A stretch of 64,000 nucleotides of DNA from Acetobacter sp. UBA5411. GTDB lineage: Bacteria; Pseudomonadota; Alphaproteobacteria; Acetobacterales; Acetobacteraceae. Position 1 is the first letter of the stretch; each line of letters begins with the position of its first letter. The translations under genes were made by a program, and so were the position numbers. A model generated the notes under the pieces. The model was not told the origin of the DNA and made no database searches. It saw nothing but the letters and a program-made list of their open reading frames with translations. Shown here one piece after another: positions 42,813 through 51,752 of the stretch. The DNA lies in the NCBI RefSeq assembly GCF_002409645.1, contig NZ_DHNR01000031.1, positions 38,980 through 102,979 on the forward strand, written 5' to 3'.

Positions 42813-42891
42813 GGCCATCAGGCCGGAATGATCCCGATATGTTCTTTTTGGAGGCGCAATCCCCTGTAAATCCGTGAGAAGCGTCCTATAT

Positions 42892-42906
42892 TGTTCAGTC
42901 TGAACA
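42892..42906. promoter_or_regulatory. 15-bp palindrome upstream of uvrA
   Basis: TGTTCAG-T-CTGAACA is a perfect palindrome with 7-bp arms, 20 bases before the uvrA start. uvrA is a classic SOS gene, so this is a candidate LexA-type operator. It does not match the usual alphaproteobacterial GTTC-N7-GTTC box, so the regulator is uncertain. Confidence 0.45.
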
Positions 42907-42926
42907 CAAGGACATACGACCGGACG

Positions 42927-45851
42927 ATGACAGCCAAACCCGTTTCAGGCCCCGCCATCCGTGTGAAGGGTGCCCGCGCCCATAACCTCAAGTCCGTCGA
43001 TGTGGATATTCCGCGTGATCAGATGACGGTCATCACCGGTCTGTCCGGGTCCGGCAAATCCTCGCTGGCGTTTGATACGATCTACGCGGAAGGCCAGCGT
43101 CGCTACGTTGAAAGCCTGTCCGCCTATGCCCGGCAGTTTCTGGAACTGATGGGCAAGCCGGATATGGACTCGATCGAAGGGCTGTCTCCGGCCATTTCCA
43201 TCGAGCAGAAAACGACTTCCAAGAACCCGCGTTCGACAGTCGGAACAGTCACCGAGATCCATGACTACATGCGTCTGCTCTGGGCGCGTGCGGGTGTGCC
43301 GTATTCCCCCGCGACCGGTCTGCCGATTGAGGCGCAGACGGTCAGCCAGATGGTGGATCGTGTCATGACCATGCCGGAGGGCACGCGGCTGATGCTGCTG
43401 GCTCCGGTCATTCGTGACCGTAAAGGCGAGTATCGCAAGGAGCTGGCCGAGCTTCAGCGCAAGGGGTTTGCGCGGGTGAAGGTTGATGGCGAACTCTACG
43501 ATATTGAAGATGTTCCCAATCTGAACCGCAAACTGCGTCACACGGTCGAGGCGGTGGTGGACCGGATTGTCGTCAAGCCCGGCATTGAAAGCCGTCTGGC
43601 GGACAGTTTTGAAACGGCGCTCTCCCTGTCGGATGGCCTTGTCTATGCGGAAGAAGTGACGCGGGACAGCAAGGAGCCCGCGGAACGCACGGTGTTTTCC
43701 TCACGGTTTGCCTGCCCTGTCAGCGGTTTTACGTTGGAAGAGATCGAGCCGCGTCTGTTCTCGTTCAATGCACCGCAGGGAGCCTGCCCGGCCTGTGACG
43801 GTATCGGCACCGAGACCTTCTTTGATCCACGCCTGATCGTGCCGGATGAACGTCTGTCTCTGGCGCAGGGAGCCGTCGCACCCTGGCGGAACGACAAGAC
43901 GCCGCTTTATGAGCAGACGCTCCAGAGTCTGGCGAAGCATCTTGATATCAGCATGGACACGCCGTGGTGTGATCTGCCGGAAGAAGCGCGTTCTGTCATT
44001 CTCGATGGAACAGATGAAGATGTACACTTTGTTTATCGTGACGGCGGAAAATCCCACACACTGACAAAGCCATTCGAGGGTGCTGTTGCCAGTCTCCAGC
44101 GTCGTCTGCGGAATACGGACAGTATCTGGCAGAAAGAGGAACTTTCCCGTTATCAGGCCGACAAGCCGTGTCATGTCTGTAACGGCGCGCGTCTGAAACC
44201 TGAAGCGCTGTCTGTCAAGGTTGCAGGATTTAACATCGCGCAGGCGTCCGATCTGTCGATCCGTGACGCGCATGACTGGTTTGAAAGTGTCCTGCCGACC
44301 CTGACGCCGCAGCGTGCGGAAATTGCCCGTCGTATTCTGCGGGAAATCAATGACCGTCTGAAATTCCTTGTCGATGTCGGGCTGGATTATCTGACGCTGT
44401 CCCGTGGCTCAGCGACCCTGTCGGGCGGTGAAAGCCAGCGTATCCGTCTGGCCAGTCAGATCGGGTCTGGTCTCACGGGCGTGCTGTATGTGCTGGATGA
44501 GCCTTCCATCGGGCTGCATCAGCGCGATAACGAGCGGCTTCTGGCGACGCTGCAACGTCTGAAAGCTCTTGGAAATACCTTGATCGTTGTCGAACATGAC
44601 GAGGACGCCATCCGCAGCGCGGACTGGCTGATCGACATGGGGCCGGGCGCGGGCGTGAAGGGTGGCACGGTGATTGCCAGCGGTACGCCAACCGAAGTCG
44701 CGGCCTGCAAGGACAGTCTGACGGGTGCGTATCTGTCTGGGCGCAAGCGCATCGAAGTGCCGAAGGAGCGTCGCCCAATCGATCCGAAGCGATTTGTGAC
44801 GGTTCGTGGCGCCACCGGCAACAATCTCAAGGACGTGACGGCAAAATTCCCGCTCGGCACTTTCACCTGCGTCACAGGTGTGTCGGGTGGCGGCAAGTCA
44901 ACGCTGGTCATCGACACGCTCTACAAGACCCTCTCCCGGCGTCTGATGGGCTCGTCCCAGACTCCTGCGCCGTGCGAGCGGGTGGACGGGCTGGAACTAC
45001 TCGACAAGATCATCGACATCAACCAGTCGCCCATCGGTCGGACGCCACGCTCCAACCCCGCGACCTACACCGACCTGTTTACGCCAATCCGTGACTGGTT
45101 CGCGGAACTTCCGGAAAGCAAGGCACGTGGTTACAAGCCGGGCCGCTTCTCTTTCAATGTGAAGGGCGGTCGTTGTGAAGCCTGTCAGGGTGACGGCGTT
45201 ATCAAGATCGAGATGCACTTCCTGCCCGATGTGTTCGTGACCTGCGATGCCTGTAAAGGTGCCCGCTATAATCGTGAAACATTGGAAGTGAAGTTCAAGG
45301 GCAAGTCGATTGCCGACGTGCTGGCGATGAGCGTGGACGAGGCGCTGCCCTATTTCGAGGCGCAGACCCGTATCCGCGATCGCCTCGCTATTCTCCAGAA
45401 AGTCGGTCTTGGTTACGTCGCCCTTGGTCAGCAGGCTACCACCCTCTCCGGCGGTGAGGCGCAGCGTGTGAAGCTCTCCAAGGAGCTGGCGCGGCGTGCC
45501 ACAGGCCGTACAATGTATATTCTTGATGAGCCTACCACAGGTTTGCACACGGAAGACGTTCGCAAGCTGCTGGAAGTGCTCCATGCGCTGGTCGATCAGG
45601 GCAATACTGTCGTGGTGATCGAGCACAATCTGGAAGTCATCAAGACCGCAGACTGGATTATCGACATTGGTCCTGAAGGCGGCAGTGGCGGCGGTGAAGT
45701 CGTGGCCGAAGGCACGCCGGAAGAGATCGTCCAATGCAAGGCCAGTCACACAGGGCGCTTCCTCGCGCCGCTTCTGATGCAGGAAGATGAGGAGGCTGTG
45801 CCGCCTGTGGCGAAGAAGCCTGCACGTGGGCGGAAGAAGAAAGCTGGGTGA
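42927..45851 (+). CDS. uvrA: excinuclease ABC subunit A
   Basis: A 974-residue DNA-damage recognition ATPase of nucleotide excision repair. ATG 42927 starts MTAKPVSGPAIRVKGARAHNL; an upstream TTG in the same frame (42891) is not needed. First Walker A is GLSGSGKSSLAFDT, second GVSGGGKSTLVID, with two ABC signatures LSGGESQRIRL and LSGGEAQRVKL. Zinc-binding cysteine pairs occur (CPACDG, CHVCNG, CEACQGDG, CDACKG). The C-terminal Lys/Arg-rich tail (KKPARGRKKKAG) is a typical extension. Terminator-like GC palindromes follow. Confidence 0.97.
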   Translation: MTAKPVSGPAIRVKGARAHNLKSVDVDIPRDQMTVITGLSGSGKSSLAFDTIYAEGQRRYVESLSAYARQFLELMGKPDMDSIEGLSPAISIEQKTTSKNPRSTVGTVTEIHDYMRLLWARAGVPYSPATGLPIEAQTVSQMVDRVMTMPEGTRLMLLAPVIRDRKGEYRKELAELQRKGFARVKVDGELYDIEDVPNLNRKLRHTVEAVVDRIVVKPGIESRLADSFETALSLSDGLVYAEEVTRDSKEPAERTVFSSRFACPVSGFTLEEIEPRLFSFNAPQGACPACDGIGTETFFDPRLIVPDERLSLAQGAVAPWRNDKTPLYEQTLQSLAKHLDISMDTPWCDLPEEARSVILDGTDEDVHFVYRDGGKSHTLTKPFEGAVASLQRRLRNTDSIWQKEELSRYQADKPCHVCNGARLKPEALSVKVAGFNIAQASDLSIRDAHDWFESVLPTLTPQRAEIARRILREINDRLKFLVDVGLDYLTLSRGSATLSGGESQRIRLASQIGSGLTGVLYVLDEPSIGLHQRDNERLLATLQRLKALGNTLIVVEHDEDAIRSADWLIDMGPGAGVKGGTVIASGTPTEVAACKDSLTGAYLSGRKRIEVPKERRPIDPKRFVTVRGATGNNLKDVTAKFPLGTFTCVTGVSGGGKSTLVIDTLYKTLSRRLMGSSQTPAPCERVDGLELLDKIIDINQSPIGRTPRSNPATYTDLFTPIRDWFAELPESKARGYKPGRFSFNVKGGRCEACQGDGVIKIEMHFLPDVFVTCDACKGARYNRETLEVKFKGKSIADVLAMSVDEALPYFEAQTRIRDRLAILQKVGLGYVALGQQATTLSGGEAQRVKLSKELARRATGRTMYILDEPTTGLHTEDVRKLLEVLHALVDQGNTVVVIEHNLEVIKTADWIIDIGPEGGSGGGEVVAEGTPEEIVQCKASHTGRFLAPLLMQEDEEAVPPVAKKPARGRKKKAG

Positions 45852-45876
45852 GGTTTAGTGTGTTCGGGGGGGATTC

Positions 45877-45919
45877 AAGGGCGCTGCCCTTGACCCGCAA
45901 AGGGGCGCGGCCCCTTTGA
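45877..45919. repeat. double GC-rich palindrome after uvrA
   Basis: Two tandem palindromes: CAAGGGC-GCT-GCCCTTG (45877-45893) and CAAAGGGGC-GCG-GCCCCTTTG (45899-45919). They have no T-tract. This GC-hairpin style is found repeatedly near gene ends in acetic acid bacteria. It marks the left border of the AT-rich gene 46111-47007. Confidence 0.7.
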
Positions 45920-46110
45920 TCCTGATTTTAGATGATGCTTGTTGTCAGCTGACATCTTCCTTTTCGAAGGACATCAATCTTCTTATCACTGTAGAAAAGG
46001 GTATATATAGGGCGTGTATTATTTTGCTATAAGAAGCAAAGCTAGACATAGAATTGTTTTTTTGTTAAGTGATTGGTATATAATTTTCATAATCTACGTA
46101 GAGCATACGC

Positions 46111-47007
46111 ATGGCCGATAATAATGAAAGCACGCTACCCAAAAAGAAAATTAAAACTTGCGGGATTGTGATGCCAATAAGTGCTATGGAACCTAACTAT
46201 ACTGCAGAGCATTGGTTGAGAGTTAAAAATATTCTTTGGAAAGCGGTAGAAAAAGCACAAATGCTTCCCGTTTTGGTATGGGAAAACCCAAGTGTTGATG
46301 TAATACAAAATACTATATTGAAAAATATATATGAAAGCGATCTGGTGATCTGTGATGTCAGTGGGTTAAATCCTAATGTAATGCTTGAGACTGGTTTGCG
46401 GCTCTCGACAAAAAAGCCTACTATAATTATTACAGATAGGGTTGTAAAACCTCCGTTCGATTTGCAAAGCATTGGACATTTACACTATCAAAGAGATTTG
46501 GAGTTTAATGCAATAGAGGAGTTTTTGGGAGATTTATCAAAAAAACTTATAGATGTATCTCTGGCCGAAGATGATGGAACATATACTCCATTTGCTGAAA
46601 AGTTTGAAATTAAAACAGTAACTCCTAGAACTGTTTCGTTAACATCAGAAGATTTTATTTTAGAAAGCATAGCGGAAATAAACAACTCTATATCTATAAT
46701 AAGAAAAGAATTATCTGCGCAAAATTATAAAATGAAAAATGAAAATTTCAAAAAGGTACCTGAGGAAAAGGGTTACTTAATAAGAATAAGTAGTGAAAAT
46801 AAAGACTTGAGCCCGGATTTATTTGTAAGCAATATTCCAATGAAAATGATTTCTAATATGGTTGTATCATCGATCGAAGTTGTCGATAGAAAAGAATTTA
46901 TAATACATACAGATAAAAACCCAGCACCTTATTTAGAATATATTGATGGTTTGGCGATGAATATATATAATGATGATAACATAAAAATAGAAATAGGGAG
47001 GGAATGA
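46111..47007 (+). CDS. AT-rich NDT/TIR-like protein, possible defence effector
   Basis: A 298-residue protein. N-terminal domain (about 15-145) has the nucleoside 2-deoxyribosyltransferase/TIR-like Rossmann pattern: CGIVMPISAM (17-26), SDLVICDVSGLNPNVMLETG (76-95) with Asp82, Asn87/89 and the conserved Glu93, and KKPTIIITD. The middle (150-210) is helical and polar; the C-terminus (215-298) is beta-rich and unknown. Base composition is far AT-richer than its neighbours, showing recent transfer. No signal peptide. Alone, with GC-hairpin repeats on both sides. Enzymatic nucleotide/NAD cleavage is inferred, not shown. Confidence 0.7.
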   Translation: MADNNESTLPKKKIKTCGIVMPISAMEPNYTAEHWLRVKNILWKAVEKAQMLPVLVWENPSVDVIQNTILKNIYESDLVICDVSGLNPNVMLETGLRLSTKKPTIIITDRVVKPPFDLQSIGHLHYQRDLEFNAIEEFLGDLSKKLIDVSLAEDDGTYTPFAEKFEIKTVTPRTVSLTSEDFILESIAEINNSISIIRKELSAQNYKMKNENFKKVPEEKGYLIRISSENKDLSPDLFVSNIPMKMISNMVVSSIEVVDRKEFIIHTDKNPAPYLEYIDGLAMNIYNDDNIKIEIGRE

Positions 47008-47078
47008 GGATTTTTTCCTGAATGGACAATGGAAAATAATATTTTAATATTGTTAAGTATATATAAGGTGCCCCCTTT

Positions 47079-47108
47079 GCCGGGGCAAAGCCCCGCCTTT
47101 GCCCCGGC
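47079..47108. repeat. GC-rich palindrome after the AT-rich gene
   Basis: GCCGGGGCAAAG (47079-47090) and CTTTGCCCCGGC (47097-47108) form a perfect 12-bp stem with a 6-base loop; the inner GGGGCAAAGCCCC is itself palindromic. It lies between the ends of the AT-rich gene and the converging helicase gene. Confidence 0.7.
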
Positions 47109-47125
47109 ACAACACTCCCCCGACC

Positions 47126-49564
47126 TTACCGCCGTTCTTTCTGTTTCCGTGTCCGGCTCTGCTGCCGCAGCACGCTTTCGATCCACTCGTTGAGCTTGCG
47201 GGTGGTGTCCTCGGCTGATTCCAGATCCGGATAGGTCTCCGGGAAACGCAACGCCAGCCAGCGCCATGCGACGAGCCGCTTGTGGCGCTTCTCGGCGCGT
47301 TCAAGCTCTTCCCGGCCCGCACGGTCGGGCGCTGGGAGACGACCGGTTCCAGGCGGCGGGATACGCGCTCCGGCAGCGTGGTCGGCGGCCCATCCGACAA
47401 GACGGCTGATGCCATTGTCGCGGTCATCGACGGGACACATGGCATAGGTCCAGCGCTGGGTGAGATCGAGCCCTTCCACGCCTTCCAGAGCGGACGCAAT
47501 GGCAAAGGGCTGCTCCATGTCCGACAGACGGTAGTTGGGGTCGTCATGACGGAGAACAGCGCGACGGATGCGGGCCAGCACGCCATAGAGACTGTCTGAG
47601 CCGATTTCCGTGGCGATGGCGCGGACGATGTCGGCGTCCGGCTGCACGAGCGGACGCAGTTCGTCGGGCGGGACCGGATCGGCATTGAGATGATCACGGA
47701 TAAAGCGCGGGCTGCCAGCGTCGGCCAGCGCGGCGACAATGCCTTCCTCGTGCTTGCCGTAACGGCCAGCACGGCCACCGATCTGCTTCACCTCCTGAAT
47801 GGACAGATCGCGGGTCTGGCGACCATCGAACTTTCTGAGGGCCGCGAACACCACGCGACGGATGGAGAGGTTGAGCCCCATGCCGATAGCGTCGGTGGCG
47901 ATCAGGATATCGGCGGCTCCCGAGTTAAAGCGCTGGGCCTCGGCGCGGCGGACTTCCGGACTGAGCGCGCCATACACGACGGCGACGCGACGGCCGCGCT
48001 CCATCAGGGCGGCGCGTAGGTCGAGCACTTCACGACGGGAGAAGGCGATCAGGGCGTCGCCTGATTTAAGCTCGTTGAGACGAACGGGGGCCGACGCGGC
48101 TTTCAGCGGGCTTTTGCGCTGGAGAGAGATTTCGTCAATCGGGTCGCCGCAGAGTTCGGCAATGCGGCGGACCATCGGAATACATTCCGGCGCACCGAGA
48201 ATGTAGAGATGTCGGGCGGGCGCTCCCATGATCGCGGCGGTCCAGGCGGCGCCTCGGTCCGGGTCGAAGAGCATCTGCGCCTCGTCGATGATGGCGACAT
48301 CGACCGGGTTGAAGAACGGGCACATCTCCACGGTGGCGGCGAGGTGTTTGCTGCCGTGCGCGACAATCCGCTCTTCACCCGTGGAGAGCGAGGCTTCCAC
48401 GCCACGGGCCGCCAGCGCCTCCCGGAACTCGTGGGCGAGGAGACGCAGGGGAGCGAGCGCAAGGCCGCTCTCGGCCTTTGCCAGCGCGTCGAGCGCCGTG
48501 TGGGACTTGCCGCTGTTGGTGGGGCCTGTGACGAGCGTGATGCGGCGATCAAGGGCGCGGGCCGTGCGGAAATGGGCAGCATAGCGGTCGAGGGCGGCCA
48601 CACGGGCGATGACCGAGTTGGCGACGTGCTTGCCGACCTTGGGTGGTTCCGGCAGCGGTGCATCTCGTCGTCCGTCACGGTCGCGTCCGCGCTTCTGTTT
48701 ACGGTCAAAGAACTCTTCGCTGATCCGACGCCATTCGGGCAGGGCAGGGCGCAGGGCGATCAGTTCGTTGGGGTCGAACTCCCACAGCTCCTGCCCGTCC
48801 TTCTGGAGGATGCGGCGGGCGACGGGGATGCGGTTCTCGGCGATCCAGCGCAGGGCTTCGCGGTGCGAGCAGCGCAGGATGGCGGGGACTTCCTGAAAGC
48901 GGACGAGGCTGCTTTCCCAGTCTTCGAGGCGCTTCTCCTCGCTCTCGCGGCGGGCGCGGGCCGTCTGCTGGATGGAGGCTTCCTGACGGGCGCGGGCTTC
49001 CTCGGCTTCCTGCGCGCGTCCGACAAAGCGGTCACGGTCGGAGACGTTGAAGGCATCGGCGATGGCGTCGGCCAGCCGTGCCGTCTGGGCTGCGGAGAGA
49101 ACGCGCCCGGTATCGAGCAGGTCGGCCTGCATGCCTGCGAGCGCTTCTTTGGGCGTATCGCCAAGCTCGTGGAAGCGCGCCGCCATGACCGGTTTGAGGG
49201 CCGCGAAAAGGTCGTCATCTGTAGCGTCGGGTTTCTCGACGGTGGAGGCCGCCTGCTCCATGTCCTCGCGCGAAATCCAGATCCGTCCGTCGCGGCGGGT
49301 CTGGTCCATAAGGCGGGAGGCCCAGCGCTTGCGTCTGACGGCGCAGAGGGCGCTGATGAAGACCTCGTCGGGCACTTCCTGCGCGCCGGGTGTCAGGGCG
49401 CGTCCTATGCGCCTGAGAAGGGCGGGTTCTTCCCGTGGTTCAATGGAGAGCGCCGTGCGGGTCAGAGCGGTCTGGAGAGCGGCTCTGGCAGGCGAGGTCG
49501 TCTCTGGAAGTGCAGAGGCGAGGGAGAGCGTATTGGTCGGGCGGGAGCCGCGGGGCGCATTCAT
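47126..49564 (-). CDS. Suv3-like DExH RNA helicase
   Basis: An 812-residue helicase starting MNAPRGSRPTNTL (ATG 49564; the frame runs to 49600). Walker A is GPTNSGKSH (about 350), Walker B IIDEAQML (DEAQ), and the second RecA-like domain has DILIATDAIGMGLNLSIRRVVF, GGRAGRYG. This matches the Suv3 family, mitochondrial-type RNA helicases that work with exoribonucleases and occur in many alphaproteobacteria. The N-terminal 350 residues include a charged coiled part. It converges on the AT-rich gene. Confidence 0.9.
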   Translation of the reverse strand: MNAPRGSRPTNTLSLASALPETTSPARAALQTALTRTALSIEPREEPALLRRIGRALTPGAQEVPDEVFISALCAVRRKRWASRLMDQTRRDGRIWISREDMEQAASTVEKPDATDDDLFAALKPVMAARFHELGDTPKEALAGMQADLLDTGRVLSAAQTARLADAIADAFNVSDRDRFVGRAQEAEEARARQEASIQQTARARRESEEKRLEDWESSLVRFQEVPAILRCSHREALRWIAENRIPVARRILQKDGQELWEFDPNELIALRPALPEWRRISEEFFDRKQKRGRDRDGRRDAPLPEPPKVGKHVANSVIARVAALDRYAAHFRTARALDRRITLVTGPTNSGKSHTALDALAKAESGLALAPLRLLAHEFREALAARGVEASLSTGEERIVAHGSKHLAATVEMCPFFNPVDVAIIDEAQMLFDPDRGAAWTAAIMGAPARHLYILGAPECIPMVRRIAELCGDPIDEISLQRKSPLKAASAPVRLNELKSGDALIAFSRREVLDLRAALMERGRRVAVVYGALSPEVRRAEAQRFNSGAADILIATDAIGMGLNLSIRRVVFAALRKFDGRQTRDLSIQEVKQIGGRAGRYGKHEEGIVAALADAGSPRFIRDHLNADPVPPDELRPLVQPDADIVRAIATEIGSDSLYGVLARIRRAVLRHDDPNYRLSDMEQPFAIASALEGVEGLDLTQRWTYAMCPVDDRDNGISRLVGWAADHAAGARIPPPGTGRLPAPDRAGREELERAEKRHKRLVAWRWLALRFPETYPDLESAEDTTRKLNEWIESVLRQQSRTRKQKERR

Positions 49565-49744
49565 GGTGCTGATTGTGCGCGATCCGCCGCACGCGAACAA
49601 TAGCGGACACGACGGCGTCGTGTGACGTTTAGTCGCAGAGGCGCTGTAAGGCAGTTCGCCCCAGCGGCTTCAAGGCAAACCGGGATCACAAGGGCTGTGT
49701 TTCTTCGTGGGGTATGGGCAAAGCCCCGCCGTCTTTTCGGACAC

Positions 49745-49779
49745 AAAAAAGGCCGACCGGAGTGATCCGATCGGCCTTT
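49745..49779 (-). terminator. intrinsic terminator after the DUF2501 gene
   Basis: Minus-strand AAAGGCCGATCGG / CCGGTCGGCCTTT hairpin with TTTT following (AAAAAAGGCC on the plus strand). It lies 34 bases past the DUF2501 gene stop and separates it from the helicase gene. Confidence 0.85.
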
Positions 49780-49812
49780 CGCAAGGTGACAGCCTTATAG
49801 GGGAGGTGAAGC

Positions 49813-50337
49813 TTACTGAAGCTCCTGACCCTTCTTTGTCAGGTCGCTGCACAGCTTGACGCGCTTGGATTTGTCGAGCGTGGAGATATCGAACGGCGTT
49901 GATGTGGTGTTCGACAGCAGGCCCTGTCCGCCGAGCGAGTAGTTCTGGTCATTCTTAACGTCGGCGCGCTTCGCCAGCTTGCGGGCGACGCTGCGTGAGG
50001 TCGTGCTGTTCACATATTTCTTGTGAATGCAGTAGGACAGCAGGCCAGCGACGTTGCCTGGGGTGGCGTTGTCGATGGACGGCAGGCCGTCTTCACCAAG
50101 CACGCCCGGGGTTGCTGCGGTGGTCGCACCGGTAATACCCTTCACCATCTGCGCGCCTTCTGTAGGTGCGGAAGCGGCATTGGCCGGGTTGGTCACAGGC
50201 AGAGCGCCATTCGGGGCGGTCGACAGGGTCGTGCCGGCCGGAAGCTGCTGTGCTGCGGTCTGGGCATGAGCTGCGCTGAATGAAGCGAGTGCCATGCCGA
50301 ACGATGCGACAAGGGCGATATGCCGTGATGCGAACAT
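49813..50337 (-). CDS. exported DUF2501 (YjjA-like) protein
   Basis: A 174-residue exported protein. The signal peptide ends at SAAHAQ (about residue 26). An Ala/Pro/Thr-rich stretch (30-75) precedes a conserved domain (about 85-172): PGNVAGLLSYCIHKKYVNSTTSRSVARKL and SKRVKLCSDLTKKGQ, with two Cys for a probable disulfide. This is the DUF2501/YjjA pattern. Function unknown; commonly periplasmic. Own terminator, monocistronic. Confidence 0.8.
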   Translation of the reverse strand: MFASRHIALVASFGMALASFSAAHAQTAAQQLPAGTTLSTAPNGALPVTNPANAASAPTEGAQMVKGITGATTAATPGVLGEDGLPSIDNATPGNVAGLLSYCIHKKYVNSTTSRSVARKLAKRADVKNDQNYSLGGQGLLSNTTSTPFDISTLDKSKRVKLCSDLTKKGQELQ

Positions 50338-50660
50338 GAAAACCTCTTACAGATAATGCGGCCTGTCTATGCACCCGGGTCAGCGTGTTGTTCTTGCTTC
50401 CGACCTCAGGTGCAGGTCGCTGTCGTGGGCTTAAACACCGCAGTGCATGAAAAGTTTCATGGCGGTCGAATAATCATCCTCTGACAATTTTGTGCTGGTC
50501 TGCCGCCGACGCGTAAAAACTCGCAGTAATGCACTCTGTTGTGGAGGTTACTGTGGGCGAGCGCCTGTATGCCTGCGCACGATTGAGTTCTGCGTTTCAG
50601 ACCGCATCGGCTTCAGCTTGTGTGCGAAAGCAATTAGCAATGTAGGAGAAGGAGAAATCC
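50338..50660. other. 323-base stretch without a gene
   Basis: No convincing frame. A short plus-strand frame (50492-50698) runs into the antisense of tRNA-Lys and is a shadow. The promoter for the DUF2501 gene probably lies in the left part. Confidence 0.5.
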
Positions 50661-50736
<76 letters not shown>

Positions 50737-50821
50737 AGGATTTCCAGTTCCAGACCCGTAGGCTTGGAATAAGGCGGGCTTTTAACAGCCGTTTCGCTCT
50801 CGTGCAAGAGAGGAATCGCAC

Positions 50822-51742
50822 TTATCTGTTAAGAAGTGCGAGCAATCCATCAAGCTGGTCCAGTGTGCGGTAGGAAAAGCGGAGCGTGCCGCCTTTGCCA
50901 TCGAACTGAATCTGGACCGGCAGGCCTAGTTTCGCTGTGAGGTCGCGCTCCAGCATGGCGATTTCGGGGTCGCGCCGTTCCCGCACCGGCTTCTGCTGTA
51001 CGGGCTGTGAGGCGTCCTTGAGGGCCTTTTGTGCGAGTGCCTCAGTCTGCCGAACGGACAGGTCCCGTGCGATGACATCCTTTGCAGCCGCTACGGGGTT
51101 GGGATGGGCCAGAAGAGCTCTGGCATGACCCGCCGAGAGGCGACCTTCCACGACATCCGAGCGAAGCGCTGCAGGAAGACGCAGAAGCCGCAGGGTGTTT
51201 GTGATGTGCGGGCGGGATTTGCCGATGGCTCGCGCCAGTTCTTCCTGCGTGAGGCGATAATCCTCGATCAGACGGCTGAAACCCTCGGCTTCTTCCATCG
51301 GGTTGAGATCTGCGCGCTGGAGGTTCTCCACCAGTGCGGCGGCCATGGCGTCCGTGTCGTCGAGTTCGCGGAGCAGCACCGGCACGTCATGCAGTCCCGC
51401 CTGCTGTGCCGCGCGCCACCGACGCTCACCGCCAATGATCTGATAGGTGCCGGGCTTGTCCGGGTGCGGCCGGGCCAGAAGAGGCTGAAGAATACCCCGT
51501 GCGCGGATGGATTCCGCAAGCTCGCTCAGTGCTTCCGGCGCGAAGTTCTGCCGTGGCTGAAAGGGGCTGGGCTCCAGGGATTCGACGGGCAATGAAGAAA
51601 CGCCGTTGCGCACCGTCTGGGGAGCCGCTGTTTCGCCTGCGTCTGTGGCCGGTGTCGGTTCCGCCGGAGCCGGCTGTTCGCCAAGCAGGGCGGCGAGTCC
51701 GCGACCAAGACGTGGACGGGCGGGGGATTTCTTCGTGCTCAC
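50822..51742 (-). CDS. parB: chromosome-partitioning protein ParB
   Basis: A 306-residue DNA-binding protein that nucleates on parS. GTG 51742 starts VSTKKSPARPRLGRGLAALL (frame extends upstream to 51835 through the parA end, not used). Domains: N-terminal LGRGLAALLG, ParB/Srx-like domain with PFQPRQNF and ARPHPDKPGTYQIIGGERRWRAA, HTH with LTQEELARAIGKSRPHITNTLRLL, C-terminal dimerisation with Phe/Leu-rich end. Starts 10 bases after parA ends. Works with ParA on the two parS sites in rsmG and mnmE. Confidence 0.95.
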   Translation of the reverse strand: MSTKKSPARPRLGRGLAALLGEQPAPAEPTPATDAGETAAPQTVRNGVSSLPVESLEPSPFQPRQNFAPEALSELAESIRARGILQPLLARPHPDKPGTYQIIGGERRWRAAQQAGLHDVPVLLRELDDTDAMAAALVENLQRADLNPMEEAEGFSRLIEDYRLTQEELARAIGKSRPHITNTLRLLRLPAALRSDVVEGRLSAGHARALLAHPNPVAAAKDVIARDLSVRQTEALAQKALKDASQPVQQKPVRERRDPEIAMLERDLTAKLGLPVQIQFDGKGGTLRFSYRTLDQLDGLLALLNR

Positions 51743-51752
51743 GCTCGGAACC

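Noticed and set aside
48209..49603. 464-residue plus-strand frame opposite the helicase gene
   Set aside because: Shadow of the high-GC minus-strand helicase gene, which carries clear Walker and DEAQ motifs.
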